From assembly GCF_000720115.1 (NCBI RefSeq), contig NZ_JOIR01000016.1:1-64000 (forward strand): a stretch of DNA of 64,000 nt, written 5' to 3'. This DNA comes from Streptomyces sp. NRRL F-2580 (lineage in GTDB: Bacteria; Actinomycetota; Actinomycetes; Streptomycetales; Streptomycetaceae). Below the pieces are notes generated by a model that was given only the letters and a program-made list of their open reading frames with translations, made no database searches and had not been told where the DNA came from. Positions 55,628-64,000 of the stretch are shown here, piece after piece. The translations under genes were made by a program, and so were the position numbers. Numbering within the stretch: position 1 is the stretch's first letter; each line of letters opens with the position of its first letter.

Positions 55628-56610
55628 CCCACCTCGGCGGGTGAGGAACCGCCCGGGACGAGGAGGTGGGGCTCGCCCGTGCCGTCCGCCCGGGCCGACC
55701 AGATGTCGCTCGCGCGGCCGTCCTGTCCCGGCAGGGCGTAGGCGAGGGTCGAGTCGTCCAGCCAGGCGGCCTGGTCGTCGACGCTGCGGGGTTCGGCCGA
55801 GGGGTGCTCGCGCATCGTCGCGAGGTCGAGGACGTACAGCCGCCAGGGCGTCCGGGGGTCGTCGGAGACCTTCTTCTTGAAGGCGGCGCGCGTGCCGTCC
55901 GGTGACAGCGAGGGGCATTCGGCGTTCTCCCGCAGTGCCTTCGCCGACCAGGCGCGCAGGTCTCCCTCGACCAGGTGGGTGGTGCCCCGGGTGGAGACGG
56001 TGGCGTAGAAACGGTTGTCGTCGGCGGCGAAGGTGACGCCCCAGTAGTTGACGTCGGAGTCGTGGTGCCGGGCCCCGCCGAGGGTCAACGGGATCTGCTC
56101 GATCGACTTGACCAGATAGCCGGTGCGCAGGTCCAGGATCGCCGTCCGGGTGGAGAACGCGGTGGTGGCGTAGGAGTCGCCGGTCGTGAAGGTCGTCCAC
56201 GACAGGAGCTGCCCGGAGGCGGAGACGCGGGCCCGGTTGGGGATGCCGGGCACGGTCACCCGGCGGATCTCGCGCAGCCGCCGGTCGAGTACGAGGGCAT
56301 CGGTGCGGGGCGGGACCCCGGGCAGCTTGCGCAGACACAGGGCGTGCTCGCCGGCGGCGTGGAAGCGGTCGCAGGAAGGGCCGCCCGTCACCCGCGGCAG
56401 GCCCGGGCCGCCCTGGCGCGCGACCCGTCCGCCGGCCGAGTCCCGGAAGTAGAGGCCGGGTTCCGCGAGGGTGAAGGAGGCGTCGGCCCGCTGCCCGGGC
56501 GGCCGTTCCCGGTGCCGCGCGTGCAGGACGTAGCCCAGTGAGCCTCCCGCCAGCAGCAGGACCGCGGCGATGACGAAGGTCAGGCGCAGCCGTCGGGACG
56601 GGGGGTTCAC
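55624..56610 (-). CDS. Membrane-anchored TolB/WD40-like beta-propeller protein
   Basis: 328-aa protein with an N-terminal anchor (LTFVIAAVLLLAGGSLGYVL, residues 10-29) and an extracellular repeat domain. Repeats such as ECPSLSPDGTRAAFKKK and SYATTAFSTRTAILDL suggest a TolB-like propeller that usually binds ligands or proteins. GTG 56610 overlaps the MFS stop by 4 nt (GTGA). It ends an operon with the MFS exporter and the phosphoesterase. Role unknown. Confidence 0.75.
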   Translation of the reverse strand: MNPPSRRLRLTFVIAAVLLLAGGSLGYVLHARHRERPPGQRADASFTLAEPGLYFRDSAGGRVARQGGPGLPRVTGGPSCDRFHAAGEHALCLRKLPGVPPRTDALVLDRRLREIRRVTVPGIPNRARVSASGQLLSWTTFTTGDSYATTAFSTRTAILDLRTGYLVKSIEQIPLTLGGARHHDSDVNYWGVTFAADDNRFYATVSTRGTTHLVEGDLRAWSAKALRENAECPSLSPDGTRAAFKKKVSDDPRTPWRLYVLDLATMREHPSAEPRSVDDQAAWLDDSTLAYALPGQDGRASDIWSARADGTGEPHLLVPGGSSPAEVG

Positions 56611-57845
56611 GGTGCCTCCGGGGTGGTCGGGGGAGCGGCGGGCAGGATGCGCGAGGCGGCCACGAGCGCCCCGGTCAGCGCGAGGACGGCCGCCCACAGG
56701 GCGGGCCGCTGTCCCCAGAGGGTCCAGACCGCCCCGAACCCGGCGGCGCCGAGCAGCCGGGCCAGTGCCTGGCCGGTCTGCAGCAGCGCGAGTCCGCCCG
56801 CCCGGCCCTGCGCGGGCAGCGCCGGCGCGGCCAGTGCCATGAGGACGCCGTCCGTGCCGGCGTAGAAGATCCCCAGCAGGGCCAGGACGGCGATGACGGT
56901 CGGCCAGGAGACGGGCGCCAGCAGCACGGCGTACGCGCAGAGCAGGGCGCCGTGCCCGAGCAGGAAGGCCGGCCGTCGTCCGGACCGGTCGGCGAACCGG
57001 CCCGCGGGGACGGCGAGCAGGAGGTAGACGGCGGCGGCGCCGAGCGGCAGCAGCGCGAACAGGGCGGGCGGCAGGTCGAGACCGCGCAGGAGCAGCAGGT
57101 AGAGGAAGGCGTCGCCGACGGTGGTGGCGCCGAGCAGGGCCGCGGCGTACAGGACGCGGCGGAAGACGGGGTCGCGCAGGGCCGCGGTCCTGGGCGGGCG
57201 TGCGGGTCCGGGCACGGCGGTGGCCGCGGCCGGGACGTACAGGACGAGCAGGAGCACTCCGAGCAGGCCGGCGCAGAAGCTGACGGCGAACACCGCGTCG
57301 TAGGCGTCGGCGGTCGCCCACAGCACGGCGAACGCGGCGAGCGGCCCGAGGAGGGCGCCCGTGGTGTCCATGGCACGGTGCACGCCGAAGGACCGGCCGA
57401 GCGCCTCCGGGGGCCCGCTGAGCGAGATCAGGGCGTCGCGCGGGGCGGTGCGGATGCCCTTGCCGAGGCGGTCGGCGGCGAGCGCGGCGGCGATCCCGGC
57501 GGTGGCGCCCCCGGCGAGGAGCAGCCCGAGCCGGGACAGCGCGGAGAGCAGGTAGCCGGCGCCGGCGACCCGCTTGTGACGGCCGCGACGGTCGGCGAGC
57601 CGGCCGCCGAGCAGCCGCACGAGGGCGGTGGCCCCGTTGAACATCCCGTCCAGGAAGCCGAACTGGAGGGGAGTCAGGCCCAGGTCCAGGACGAGGTAGA
57701 GCGGCAGCACCGCCGTGACCATCTCCGAGGAGACGTCGGTGACGAGGCTGACCGTGCCGAGCGCGAGGACGACCGAGGGGACGCGCCGCCCGGCCCCCGG
57801 TGTACGGGGCGGCGCGTCCGGGCGGCCGTGGGCGGCCAGGTACAT
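56607..57845 (-). CDS. MFS transporter
   Basis: 412-aa, 12-helix major facilitator. Loop motif GGRLADRRGRHKRV between helices 2 and 3 and DRLGKGIRTAPRDALIS between helices 4 and 5 resemble quinolone/tetracycline-type and YajR-like exporters. The second half repeats the loop motif as GRFADRSGRRPAF. The ATG shares one base with the phosphoesterase stop (TGATG) and the stop overlaps the propeller gene, so all three are coupled. Substrate unknown. Confidence 0.85.
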   Translation of the reverse strand: MYLAAHGRPDAPPRTPGAGRRVPSVVLALGTVSLVTDVSSEMVTAVLPLYLVLDLGLTPLQFGFLDGMFNGATALVRLLGGRLADRRGRHKRVAGAGYLLSALSRLGLLLAGGATAGIAAALAADRLGKGIRTAPRDALISLSGPPEALGRSFGVHRAMDTTGALLGPLAAFAVLWATADAYDAVFAVSFCAGLLGVLLLVLYVPAAATAVPGPARPPRTAALRDPVFRRVLYAAALLGATTVGDAFLYLLLLRGLDLPPALFALLPLGAAAVYLLLAVPAGRFADRSGRRPAFLLGHGALLCAYAVLLAPVSWPTVIAVLALLGIFYAGTDGVLMALAAPALPAQGRAGGLALLQTGQALARLLGAAGFGAVWTLWGQRPALWAAVLALTGALVAASRILPAAPPTTPEAP

Positions 57846-59194
57846 CAGTGGCAGCTGTACTTCGGGCTGATGTCCTTGACCTGGCCGTCGGTGGCCACGT
57901 AGGTCCATCCGTAGCCGGAGTCGGTGAAGTCGAGCTTCACCACGCCGTACGGTCCGCTGATCCGCTTCTGGCTGTTGGGCTGGATCTCCTCGATCGGGTA
58001 GGGCTCGGCGCCGCCCATCCCGCCGACGATCTCCACGATCCCGTCGGCGGTCGCCCGGCCCTCGGGGTCCTGCGGGGCGAACCGCTCGTAGTGGTGGTCG
58101 TGGCCGCCCAGGACGAGGTCTGCCTTCGCGGCGTACAGGATCTTCCAGACCGGTTTGGAGACCGGGTCGTTGCCGTGCCCGCCGGAGGAGAACAGCGGGT
58201 GGTGCCAGTAGGCGGCGACGCACCGCTTGGCGTTGGCGGCGAGATCGGCCTTGAGCCAGTCGATCTGGGCGGCCTGGTCGAAGGAGTTGGAGTCGAGGGC
58301 GATGAAGTGCCAGTTGCCCTCGTCGTAGCTGTACCAGCTCTTGCCCTGCGGGAAGGCGATGCTCCCGAAGTACGACTTGTACCCGGCGAGCGGGCCGGCC
58401 GGGTCGTAGGTCTCGTGGTTGCCCGGCACGGGGCGGGTCTTGGCCTTGAAGGCGCCCCAGCTCTTGTCGTAGTAGGCGCGGAAGTCGGAGAGCCGGGCGT
58501 CGTCGTACTGGTTGTCGCCCATCGTCAGATAGAACTTCGGGTCGATCTGCCGGGCGAGCGCGGCGGTCCTGGGGTGTGCGCAGCCGCTGTCGGAGGACGT
58601 GCACTGCGCGGCGATGTCACCGGCGGCGACGACCGTGAAGGCGCCGCCCGGTGGCGGACCGCCCTCGACGGTGCCGTACACCTCGGCTTCGAAGAGCGAG
58701 TAGCCGTACGAGGTACCGCGCGCGGTGCCCTGGACGCGCAGGTACCGGCCCTTCCCGGACAGGCCGGTCCAGTCGTCGACGCCGCCGTTGCCCGCGGCCT
58801 CGGTGGCCAGCGGGGTCCAGGCGGCGCCGTCGGTGGAGAGCTCGACGCGGTACGCCTTGGCGTAGGCGGCCTCCCAGGTGAGCCGTACCCGCGAGACGGT
58901 GGCCCCGGGGCCGAGGTCGACCCGGATCCACTGCGGGTCCTTGCCCTCGGTGCTGGCCCAGCGGGTGGCCGGGTCGCCGTCGAAGGCGTTCTTCGCGCCC
59001 AGCGACGAGGTCTCGGTGGAGGACGCGGTGGCGGGCCTCCCGCGGGATATGAGGGGATCGGCGGCGGCCCCGGCACGGTCGGGCCAGGCCAGGAGCAGCC
59101 CGCAGACGAGCGCGAGTGCGGTGACGCCGGAGAGGAGGAGGGTGCGGAGTCTGCCGCGTAACAGAGGCGGCCGGTCGGAGGTGTTCGGGCGCAT
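57845..59194 (-). CDS. Secreted metallophosphoesterase with F5/8 type C (discoidin) domain
   Basis: 449-aa exported enzyme. A signal peptide with hydrophobic core LLLSGVTALALVCGLLLAW, then a discoidin carbohydrate- or lipid-binding domain (about residues 48-180, NAFDGDPATRWAS), then a calcineurin-like phosphoesterase domain. Metal ligands: GDIA, MGDNQY, VPGNHE, WHHP and GGHDHHYER. ATG 59194 has GGGAG 9 nt upstream. First gene of a coupled three-gene operon. Likely releases phosphate from a wall- or surface-bound substrate. A palindrome lies 180 bp upstream. Confidence 0.9.
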   Translation of the reverse strand: MRPNTSDRPPLLRGRLRTLLLSGVTALALVCGLLLAWPDRAGAAADPLISRGRPATASSTETSSLGAKNAFDGDPATRWASTEGKDPQWIRVDLGPGATVSRVRLTWEAAYAKAYRVELSTDGAAWTPLATEAAGNGGVDDWTGLSGKGRYLRVQGTARGTSYGYSLFEAEVYGTVEGGPPPGGAFTVVAAGDIAAQCTSSDSGCAHPRTAALARQIDPKFYLTMGDNQYDDARLSDFRAYYDKSWGAFKAKTRPVPGNHETYDPAGPLAGYKSYFGSIAFPQGKSWYSYDEGNWHFIALDSNSFDQAAQIDWLKADLAANAKRCVAAYWHHPLFSSGGHGNDPVSKPVWKILYAAKADLVLGGHDHHYERFAPQDPEGRATADGIVEIVGGMGGAEPYPIEEIQPNSQKRISGPYGVVKLDFTDSGYGWTYVATDGQVKDISPKYSCH

Positions 59195-59372
59195 GCCTGG
59201 AACTCCCTGCTTCGAGGGGCGGTGAGAGCTGGGCACTGGCGGGCGGCGCGGTCCCCTGCCCGGGGGCGGGCAGGGGGCGGCACCGCGGCGGCCGGGTCAG
59301 AGCTCTCGCTGAGCGCGTCATGCCCGTGGGGGTGGGCACCGCGCCGAGCCGCCGCCCGGGACCTTAACAGGA

Positions 59373-59385
59373 AGGAAAGTTTCCT
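59373..59385. promoter_or_regulatory. Palindrome AGGAAAGTTTCCT between phosphoesterase and small zinc-ribbon gene
   Basis: A perfect 6-bp dyad with one central G. It has the form reported for the CsnR box in front of Streptomyces chitosanase genes, which a ROK repressor binds; this link is from memory and should be treated as a suggestion. Confidence 0.5.
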
Positions 59386-59461
59386 ACCAGTGCACCGGCA
59401 GCAGTTTTCCGGAGGCTGTTCGCAGCCGGGTTCCCCGCCCGCCGCCGGTAGGCTCGTACGC

Positions 59462-59653
59462 ATGGACCAGCCGAACGGGACGCCGTCGTACTGCCCCGCC
59501 CCCGCCGCCCCGGCCGGGCGGGTGGACGGGCCGCCGTACGCGGACTGCCTGGAGTGCGGCAAGCCCACCGAGTACGGGGTCGCGACGCCGGGCGTAGTGC
59601 TCTGCCCGGTGTGCGAGTGGCAGGACGCGCAGCGCACCGCCTGCTCCGGCTGA
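59462..59653 (+). CDS. Small zinc-ribbon protein
   Basis: 63-aa protein with two CxxC knuckles (CLECGKPTEYG and VLCPVCEWQ) that should bind one zinc. The N-terminus is Pro/Ala-rich. No ribosome site is obvious before ATG 59462. The four Cys and high GC3 support coding; family and function are unknown. It ends 23 bp before the convergent deacetylase stop. Confidence 0.6.
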   Translation: MDQPNGTPSYCPAPAAPAGRVDGPPYADCLECGKPTEYGVATPGVVLCPVCEWQDAQRTACSG

Positions 59654-59676
59654 AGGGCCGGTCATTCCCCGTTCGG

Positions 59677-60594
59677 TCACTTCCCGATGAGTTCGGAGAC
59701 CTTCACGAAGCGGTAGCCGCGCTTGCGCAGCTCCGGGACGATCTTCCGGATGGCCTCCTCGGTGACCGGGGCGGCGCTGCGCGTGCAGTGCATGACCACC
59801 ACGGAGCCGGGCTTCACCCCGGTGAGCACCTGTTCGGCCACCGCGTCGGGGTCCTTCGCGAAGGCGTCCCCGCTGACCACGTCCCACTGGACGGCCGTGA
59901 CCTTGGCCGTGGACAGGGCCCGCAGCGCCTGGTCGTCGTAACAGCCGCCGGGGAAGCGGAAGTACGGGACGGTGTTGACGGCCCCCGCCTGCCGGAAGGC
60001 GGCGAAGGCCCGGTCGACGTCGGCGCGGGCAGCGGCGGCGTCGAGCGCCGGCAGCCCGTAGCAGGGGGACTTGAAGGCGTGGTGGCTGTACGAGTGGTTG
60101 GCGATCTCGAAGTTCGGGTCGGTGCCGATGGACTTCGCCTGGTCCGGGTACTCCTCGGCCCAGCGGCCCGTCATGAAGATCGTCGAGGGGGCCTTGAGCG
60201 TGCGCAGGGTCGAGATCAGCTGCGGGTTGTCGAAGTGTTCCCCGTCCGCGGCGCGCGGCCCCTGGTCGGAGGTCATGTCGGCGTCGAAGGTCAGCGCCAC
60301 GGTCTTGTCCGTCCGCTGCGCCGCCCGCTCGAAGACCGGGGTCAGGCCGTTCGGGCCGGGGGCCAGGGTCGGGGCCTTGGCGGGCGCGCCGGCCTGCGGG
60401 GCGCCGGCCTGCGGGCTGGGGGGCGCGCTGTTCGGCGGGGACGCGGTGGGCGCGCCGGAGGCCGAGGCGGCGGGAGTGCCCAGGCGGGCTTCGCGGCCGG
60501 CGTCCGGCGCGGTGCCGCCCCCGCAGCCCGCGAGGGCGGCACCCAGGACCGCCGTGGCAGCCGTGGCGGCTACTTTTCGTACGGAAATGGTCAC
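59677..60594 (-). CDS. Polysaccharide deacetylase (NodB domain) lipoprotein
   Basis: 305-aa exported deacetylase. Lipobox LAGC at Cys24, a Pro/Ala/Ser linker (about 30-85) and a NodB domain. Metal-binding motifs: TFDADM in place of TFDDG, and HSYSH; RFPGG and VVMHCT form the catalytic groove. Likely removes acetyl groups from peptidoglycan or chitin-like polymers at the cell surface. The Asp pair spaced by Ala (FDAD) is a known variant, keeping the catalytic base and metal Asp. ATG 60594. Confidence 0.88.
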   Translation of the reverse strand: MTISVRKVAATAATAVLGAALAGCGGGTAPDAGREARLGTPAASASGAPTASPPNSAPPSPQAGAPQAGAPAKAPTLAPGPNGLTPVFERAAQRTDKTVALTFDADMTSDQGPRAADGEHFDNPQLISTLRTLKAPSTIFMTGRWAEEYPDQAKSIGTDPNFEIANHSYSHHAFKSPCYGLPALDAAAARADVDRAFAAFRQAGAVNTVPYFRFPGGCYDDQALRALSTAKVTAVQWDVVSGDAFAKDPDAVAEQVLTGVKPGSVVVMHCTRSAAPVTEEAIRKIVPELRKRGYRFVKVSELIGK

Positions 60595-60682
60595 GTACGC
60601 AAACTATATGACTATCCGACAAGCGAGCTGCGCGACAGGCGGTCGCCCAGGGATGCGGTCATGTAGTCATACGAACTGGGGG

Positions 60683-62035
60683 TCAGTGCCAGGGGCCCGT
60701 CACCGCGAAGGTGGTGCCCGGGGTGTACGCGTTGACGTACATCGTCCGCCCGTCGGGGGAGAAGGTGACCCCGGCGAACTCCCCCCACTCCGGGGCCCCC
60801 GGCCGCCCGATGTCCTGGGCGTTGCGGGCCACCGGATAGACCTCGCCGCCCGCCGTCACGCCGAAGACGTACTGGGCGCCGCCGCCGTCCTCGCACACCA
60901 TCAGGCCGCCGTCCGGCGCCAGGCAGATGTTGTCGGGGGAGTCCCCGGGCAGCGCGATGTCGGCCGCCGGGCCGAAGAGCACGTCCAGCCGCAGCCGGGC
61001 CCGGCGCGGATCGTAGAACCACACCTGCCCGTGGTGGTCGGCGGACGCGCCCTCGCCGGTGCGGGCGAAGCTGGACACGAAGTGGACGCCGTCGCCGCCC
61101 CAGTAGCAGCCCTCCAGCTTCTGCGCGTGGGTGATCCCGCCCGGCCCGAAGTCCTGCAGCCGGACCGGGGTCGAGGCCGCCGAGGGGTCCGGTACGGGCA
61201 CCCATTCCACCGGGAACTCCGCCCCGGGCTCGTCCACCACCGCGAGGTCCGCGATCCCCGGTACGCGCAGGGCCTCCAGGGCGCCTCCCGCCCGCAGCGA
61301 GCCGAGCCCCCCGAGCGGCCGCGCCGGCAGGAAGCGGTAGAACAGCCCGAACGGCTTGACGAAGGCGTCCTCGGTCTCGTAGACGACCCCGCGGTACGGG
61401 TCCACGGCGACGGCCTCGTGCGCGAAGCGGCCCATCGCGGTGAGCGGGACCGCGCCCGAGCGGTGCGGGTCGCCGGGGTCCACCTCGAAGACGTAGCCGT
61501 GGTCGCGGGCGTAGCCGGAGGTGCCCGCGCGGTCCTCGGTCTCCTCGCAGCTCAGCCAGGTGTTCCAGGGGGTGCGGCCGCCCGCGCAGTTGACGGCGGT
61601 GCCGGCGAGGGCGACCCGCTCGCCGGTGACCGTCCCGGCCGCGTCCAGTTCCAGGGCCGTGCAGCCGCCCAGGGCCTCGGGGTCGTACGTCAGCCCGGGG
61701 ACCGCGGGGACGCGCAGGGCGGCGGTGGTGCGGTTCTCGTGGTTGCGGACCAGCCGCACGCGGCCGCCGCCGGCGTCGAAGGCGGCCATGCCGTCGCAGT
61801 TGGCCGGTACGGTGCCCTCGCCGGAGCGCAGCGGACCGCCCGCCCGCGAGAGCACCCGGTAGCCGAACCCCGCGGGCAGGTCGAGCAGCCCGCGCGGGTC
61901 GGGGAGCAAGGGCCCGTACCCGCGCCCGGCGCGGGCGGCCAGGGCGGCGGGGGAGCCGCCGGCGAACAGCGCGCCGAGCGTCCCGCTGAAGGCGATCGCG
62001 CCGGCGGCGAGCAGGCTGCGTCGGGTGACGGACAT
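60683..62035 (-). CDS. PhoX-family (DUF839) secreted phosphatase-like protein
   Basis: 450-aa protein with a Tat signal (SVTRRSLLAAG) and a beta-propeller fold of the PhoX/DUF839 family. PhoX enzymes are Ca/Fe-dependent alkaline phosphatases. Typical segments are GYRVLSRAGGPL, LVRNHENR, TPWNTWLSCEETEDR, FAHEAVAVDP, YETEDAF, and DSPDNICLAPDG. ATG 62035 starts the signal. It is probably exported folded with metals bound. Lies 96 bp downstream of another exported-protein gene on the same strand. Confidence 0.87.
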   Translation of the reverse strand: MSVTRRSLLAAGAIAFSGTLGALFAGGSPAALAARAGRGYGPLLPDPRGLLDLPAGFGYRVLSRAGGPLRSGEGTVPANCDGMAAFDAGGGRVRLVRNHENRTTAALRVPAVPGLTYDPEALGGCTALELDAAGTVTGERVALAGTAVNCAGGRTPWNTWLSCEETEDRAGTSGYARDHGYVFEVDPGDPHRSGAVPLTAMGRFAHEAVAVDPYRGVVYETEDAFVKPFGLFYRFLPARPLGGLGSLRAGGALEALRVPGIADLAVVDEPGAEFPVEWVPVPDPSAASTPVRLQDFGPGGITHAQKLEGCYWGGDGVHFVSSFARTGEGASADHHGQVWFYDPRRARLRLDVLFGPAADIALPGDSPDNICLAPDGGLMVCEDGGGAQYVFGVTAGGEVYPVARNAQDIGRPGAPEWGEFAGVTFSPDGRTMYVNAYTPGTTFAVTGPWH

Positions 62036-62044
62036 CGGCGGCTC

Positions 62045-62100
62045 CGGGCGGTGTTCGGCAGCGGTGGTCGCAGGCGGTGGTCGCAGGCGGTGTTCGGCAA
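62045..62100 (-). repeat. Short direct repeats upstream of the PhoX-like gene
   Basis: Two copies of GCGGTGGTCGCAG (62060-62084 region) flanked by two copies of GCGGTGTTCGGCA. They lie in the 95-bp gap between two genes and could lengthen or shorten by slippage. Confidence 0.6.
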
Positions 62101-62130
62101 TGGTGTGCAGGAAGGGCGTCGGGGACGGTG

Positions 62131-62712
62131 TCAGGGGCGGGTGGTGCCCGGAAGGCAGGTCACCGCCGGGTTGAAGGTCTGGAACAGCCCACCGGGATTG
62201 TCCTTCCAGAGCCACAGCTGCAGGGCGTAGTGGACCGGCTGGCCCGGGAAGTTGCCGGGCTTGGGGCCCTTGAAGGGGACGCCGAACAGCGTGGGGCGGT
62301 CCTCGTCCGTGGTCAGCTTCTGGTCGCGGTCGTAGACCAGCCACTGGACTCCGACGAGGCGCTTGCCGCCGCGCCCGTCGTCCTCGTAGTACAGCGCGGC
62401 GGGCTTCGCGGGGTCGAGGGAGTTGTCGTACGCGTGGTTGAAGTGCGGGTAGCCGAGTGCGCCCGTTCCCCCCGCCTTGTCGACGACGCAGTACTTGTCC
62501 GGCTTGTAGCCGGCCGCCACTCCGTTGGCGTGCACCTGGTACTTGGCGGTCGCCTTGTACACGAGGGCCCGGTCGGCCACGGCCCGGCCGGCGCCACCGT
62601 CGGCGCCGGCGCCGGGACGGGGCGGAACGCCGGACGCGGCGGGGGCAGCGGCGACGGCCGCCAGGGCGAGCGAGGCGGCTGCGGTGAGGGCCAGGGCGAG
62701 ACTGCGGGCCAT
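62131..62712 (-). CDS. Small secreted protein of unknown function
   Basis: 193-aa exported protein with a signal peptide (ALALTAAASLALAAVAAAPA) and a probable cleavage near residue 25. Mature part contains ALYYEDDGRGGKRLVGVQWL and HYALQLWLWKDNPGGLFQ, with two Cys (KYCVVDK and VTCLPG) that may form a disulfide. No known domain is recognised. The pattern of a compact, Trp-rich exported domain is shared by many actinobacterial conserved hypotheticals. Same strand as, and 95 bp before, the PhoX-like gene. Confidence 0.78.
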   Translation of the reverse strand: MARSLALALTAAASLALAAVAAAPAASGVPPRPGAGADGGAGRAVADRALVYKATAKYQVHANGVAAGYKPDKYCVVDKAGGTGALGYPHFNHAYDNSLDPAKPAALYYEDDGRGGKRLVGVQWLVYDRDQKLTTDEDRPTLFGVPFKGPKPGNFPGQPVHYALQLWLWKDNPGGLFQTFNPAVTCLPGTTRP

Positions 62713-62965
62713 GGGCGGGCTCCTTGCGGCGGGCTGGCAAGAGACCCACTACCCCTTCCCCGGGCCGCCCCGCCCGCCACACACGCGGCCCCGGACGGCC
62801 GACCGCCGATCGGCTGAGGGCCGGCCGGACCCCGCACGCGGACGACCCCGTACCCGGCCCCGCGGGCCTCACCCGAACGGGAACGGCGCCGTTTCGCGAC
62901 GCACCCGCACGGGGAACCGGTGTGTCCGCGGAAGACGAGCGCGAGTGCGACGGAGGGTGCGGAAC

Positions 62966-64000
62966 ATGGCGCAGCAGGATGCGGCACCGAACGGCGGCGG
63001 AGAGCTGCGGGACATCGTCTCGGCCGTGTCCAGGGGCGCGCCGGAGTACCGGCAGTGCCCCCACCCGATGTACGCGGCCCTGCGCGAGCAGGCGCCGGTG
63101 TGCCGGCTGACGCCGCCGCACGGGGTCGACACGTACCTCATCACGCGGCACGACGACGCCCGCGACGCGCTGTCGGACCCGCGCTTCAGCAAGAACATGC
63201 GCGGCGCCATCGACACCTACCACGCCGTGTACGGGAGCTTCTTCGACGCGCTCGACGACAACGTGCTCTTCTCGGACCCGCCCCGGCACACGCGGCTGCG
63301 CCGCATCCTGCGCAGCGCCTTCACCCCCCGGCGGGTTGAGCAAATGCGCCCCCGGATCACCGAGATCGCCGAGGACATCCTCGGCGAGTGCCGGAAGGCC
63401 GGCACGGTCGACCTGATGGCCGCGTTCGCGTTCCCGCTGCCCATCGCGGTCCTGTGCGAACTGATGGGCATCCCGCAGGAGGACCGCCCGGAGATCCTGG
63501 AGCAGTTCGCCGTGGTGACGCGCTCCCGGTTCGACCCCGGCAAGAAGGCGGAGCTGAAGGCGGCCGGGGAGCGGCTGCAGCGCCGGCTGGAGCAGCTCAT
63601 CGCGGACACCCGCGAGCACCCGTCGGACTCCTTCCTCAGCGACCTCGTCCAGGCGGAGGAGCGGCTGGAGGACCCCGAACTGGTCGCGTCGCTGTGGGTG
63701 CTGTTCTTCGCCGGCCACAAGACCACCGCGTACCAGATCGGGAACTCCGTCCTCAACCTGCTGCTCCGCCCCGACCAGGCGGCGAAGCTCCGCGAGGACC
63801 CCCGGCTGATCCCGGGGGCGGTCGAGGAGATGCTGCGCTTCGAGGGTTCGGTGGAGACGTCGACCTTCCGGTACGCGGCGCAGGACGCCCGGATCCGGGA
63901 CACGCTGATCCCCGAGGGCTCCCTGGTGCAGATCGCGCTCTCCTCGGCCAACCGGGACCCCGAGAAGTTCGACTCCCCGGACGAGCTGGACGTGACGCGC
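62966..64000 (+). CDS. Cytochrome P450 (3' end outside window)
   Basis: First 345 codons of a soluble class I bacterial P450, starting MAQQDAAPNGG with GGAGG 9 nt upstream. The C-helix region DPPRHTRLRRILRSAFTPRR and K-helix EEMLRFE (ExxR) are typical of CYP105/107-type enzymes. The I-helix reads FFAGHKTTAYQ: the acid that normally precedes the conserved Thr (AGHET or AGHDT) is Lys here. The haem-binding Cys loop lies beyond the window. No redox partner is visible in the window. Confidence 0.92.
   Translation, partial: MAQQDAAPNGGGELRDIVSAVSRGAPEYRQCPHPMYAALREQAPVCRLTPPHGVDTYLITRHDDARDALSDPRFSKNMRGAIDTYHAVYGSFFDALDDNVLFSDPPRHTRLRRILRSAFTPRRVEQMRPRITEIAEDILGECRKAGTVDLMAAFAFPLPIAVLCELMGIPQEDRPEILEQFAVVTRSRFDPGKKAELKAAGERLQRRLEQLIADTREHPSDSFLSDLVQAEERLEDPELVASLWVLFFAGHKTTAYQIGNSVLNLLLRPDQAAKLREDPRLIPGAVEEMLRFEGSVETSTFRYAAQDARIRDTLIPEGSLVQIALSSANRDPEKFDSPDELDVTR

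Noticed and set aside
60612..60666. 16-codon minus-strand ORF (MTASLGDRLSRSSLVG) and 8-bp inverted repeat TATGACTA/TAGTCATA between PhoX-like and deacetylase genes
   Set aside because: No ribosome site, and the arms are about 50 bp apart; could be chance.

Overview
The window is chromosomal DNA from a Streptomyces or close relative. It has very high GC with GC-biased third codon positions, many GTG starts, and 4-nt ATGA/GTGA overlaps inside operons. It carries typical Streptomyces families: NgcEFG sugar transport, a ROK regulator, HemQ-type haem synthesis, DUF3000 and AIM24. From memory, the order aconitase - NgcEFG - ROK regulator - XylFGH - Dxs - permease - LCP - FadBA - RNase D - LuxR regulator - HemE - HemY - HemQ - DUF692 matches the core region SCO5998-SCO6046 of S. 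coelicolor. I see no rRNA, tRNA, CRISPR array, insertion sequence or prophage.

Layout. 1-4 kb: end of a dipeptide/oligopeptide ABC operon, cut by the window edge at its first permease. 4-8 kb: S9 peptidase divergent from a 14-TM drug exporter, sharing a dyad in the gap. 8-13 kb: accessory stretch with an FBP-domain protein, a frameshifted gene, a P450, an ABM monooxygenase, a broken PASTA-type gene, a MerR regulator with a textbook 19-bp-spacer promoter, and a lower-GC membrane gene. 13-18 kb: an XRE-MurA fusion divergent from aconitase, whose shared 519-bp gap holds two palindromes and a possible iron box. 18-28 kb: ngcEFG with a DasR-like site, the relic of a magnesium-transport locus, a ROK regulator and a xylose-type ABC importer. 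28-33 kb: dxs, amino-acid permease, LCP protein. 33-37 kb: fadA-fadB beta-oxidation operon with two palindromes at its promoter. 37-47 kb: hydrolase, RNase D, an orphan LuxR regulator, DUF3000, hemE, a CoA-disulfide-reductase-like flavoprotein, a DUF4349 lipoprotein, hemY and hemQ.

47-54 kb: secreted TAP-type peptidase, then the most interesting pair. A DUF692 (MNIO-family) putative peptide-modifying iron enzyme is fused to a C-terminal partner domain. It is translationally coupled to a three-TM protein whose tail carries eight cysteines at regular 7-8-residue spacing in Gly/Ser. Next come a Pth2-like protein, AIM24 and a small ABC exporter. 54-64 kb: mostly exported proteins (beta-propeller, discoidin-phosphoesterase, polysaccharide deacetylase, PhoX), an MFS exporter and a second P450 cut by the window end.

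The genes join carbon capture (GlcNAc/chitobiose, xylose, peptides) with central metabolism (aconitase, beta-oxidation, DXP and haem pathways) and the cell envelope. Several broken genes (8.4-8.8, 10.8-11.3 and 21.8-23.1 kb) mark turnover or assembly-quality spots. Functions are assigned from motifs read by eye; no database search was run.
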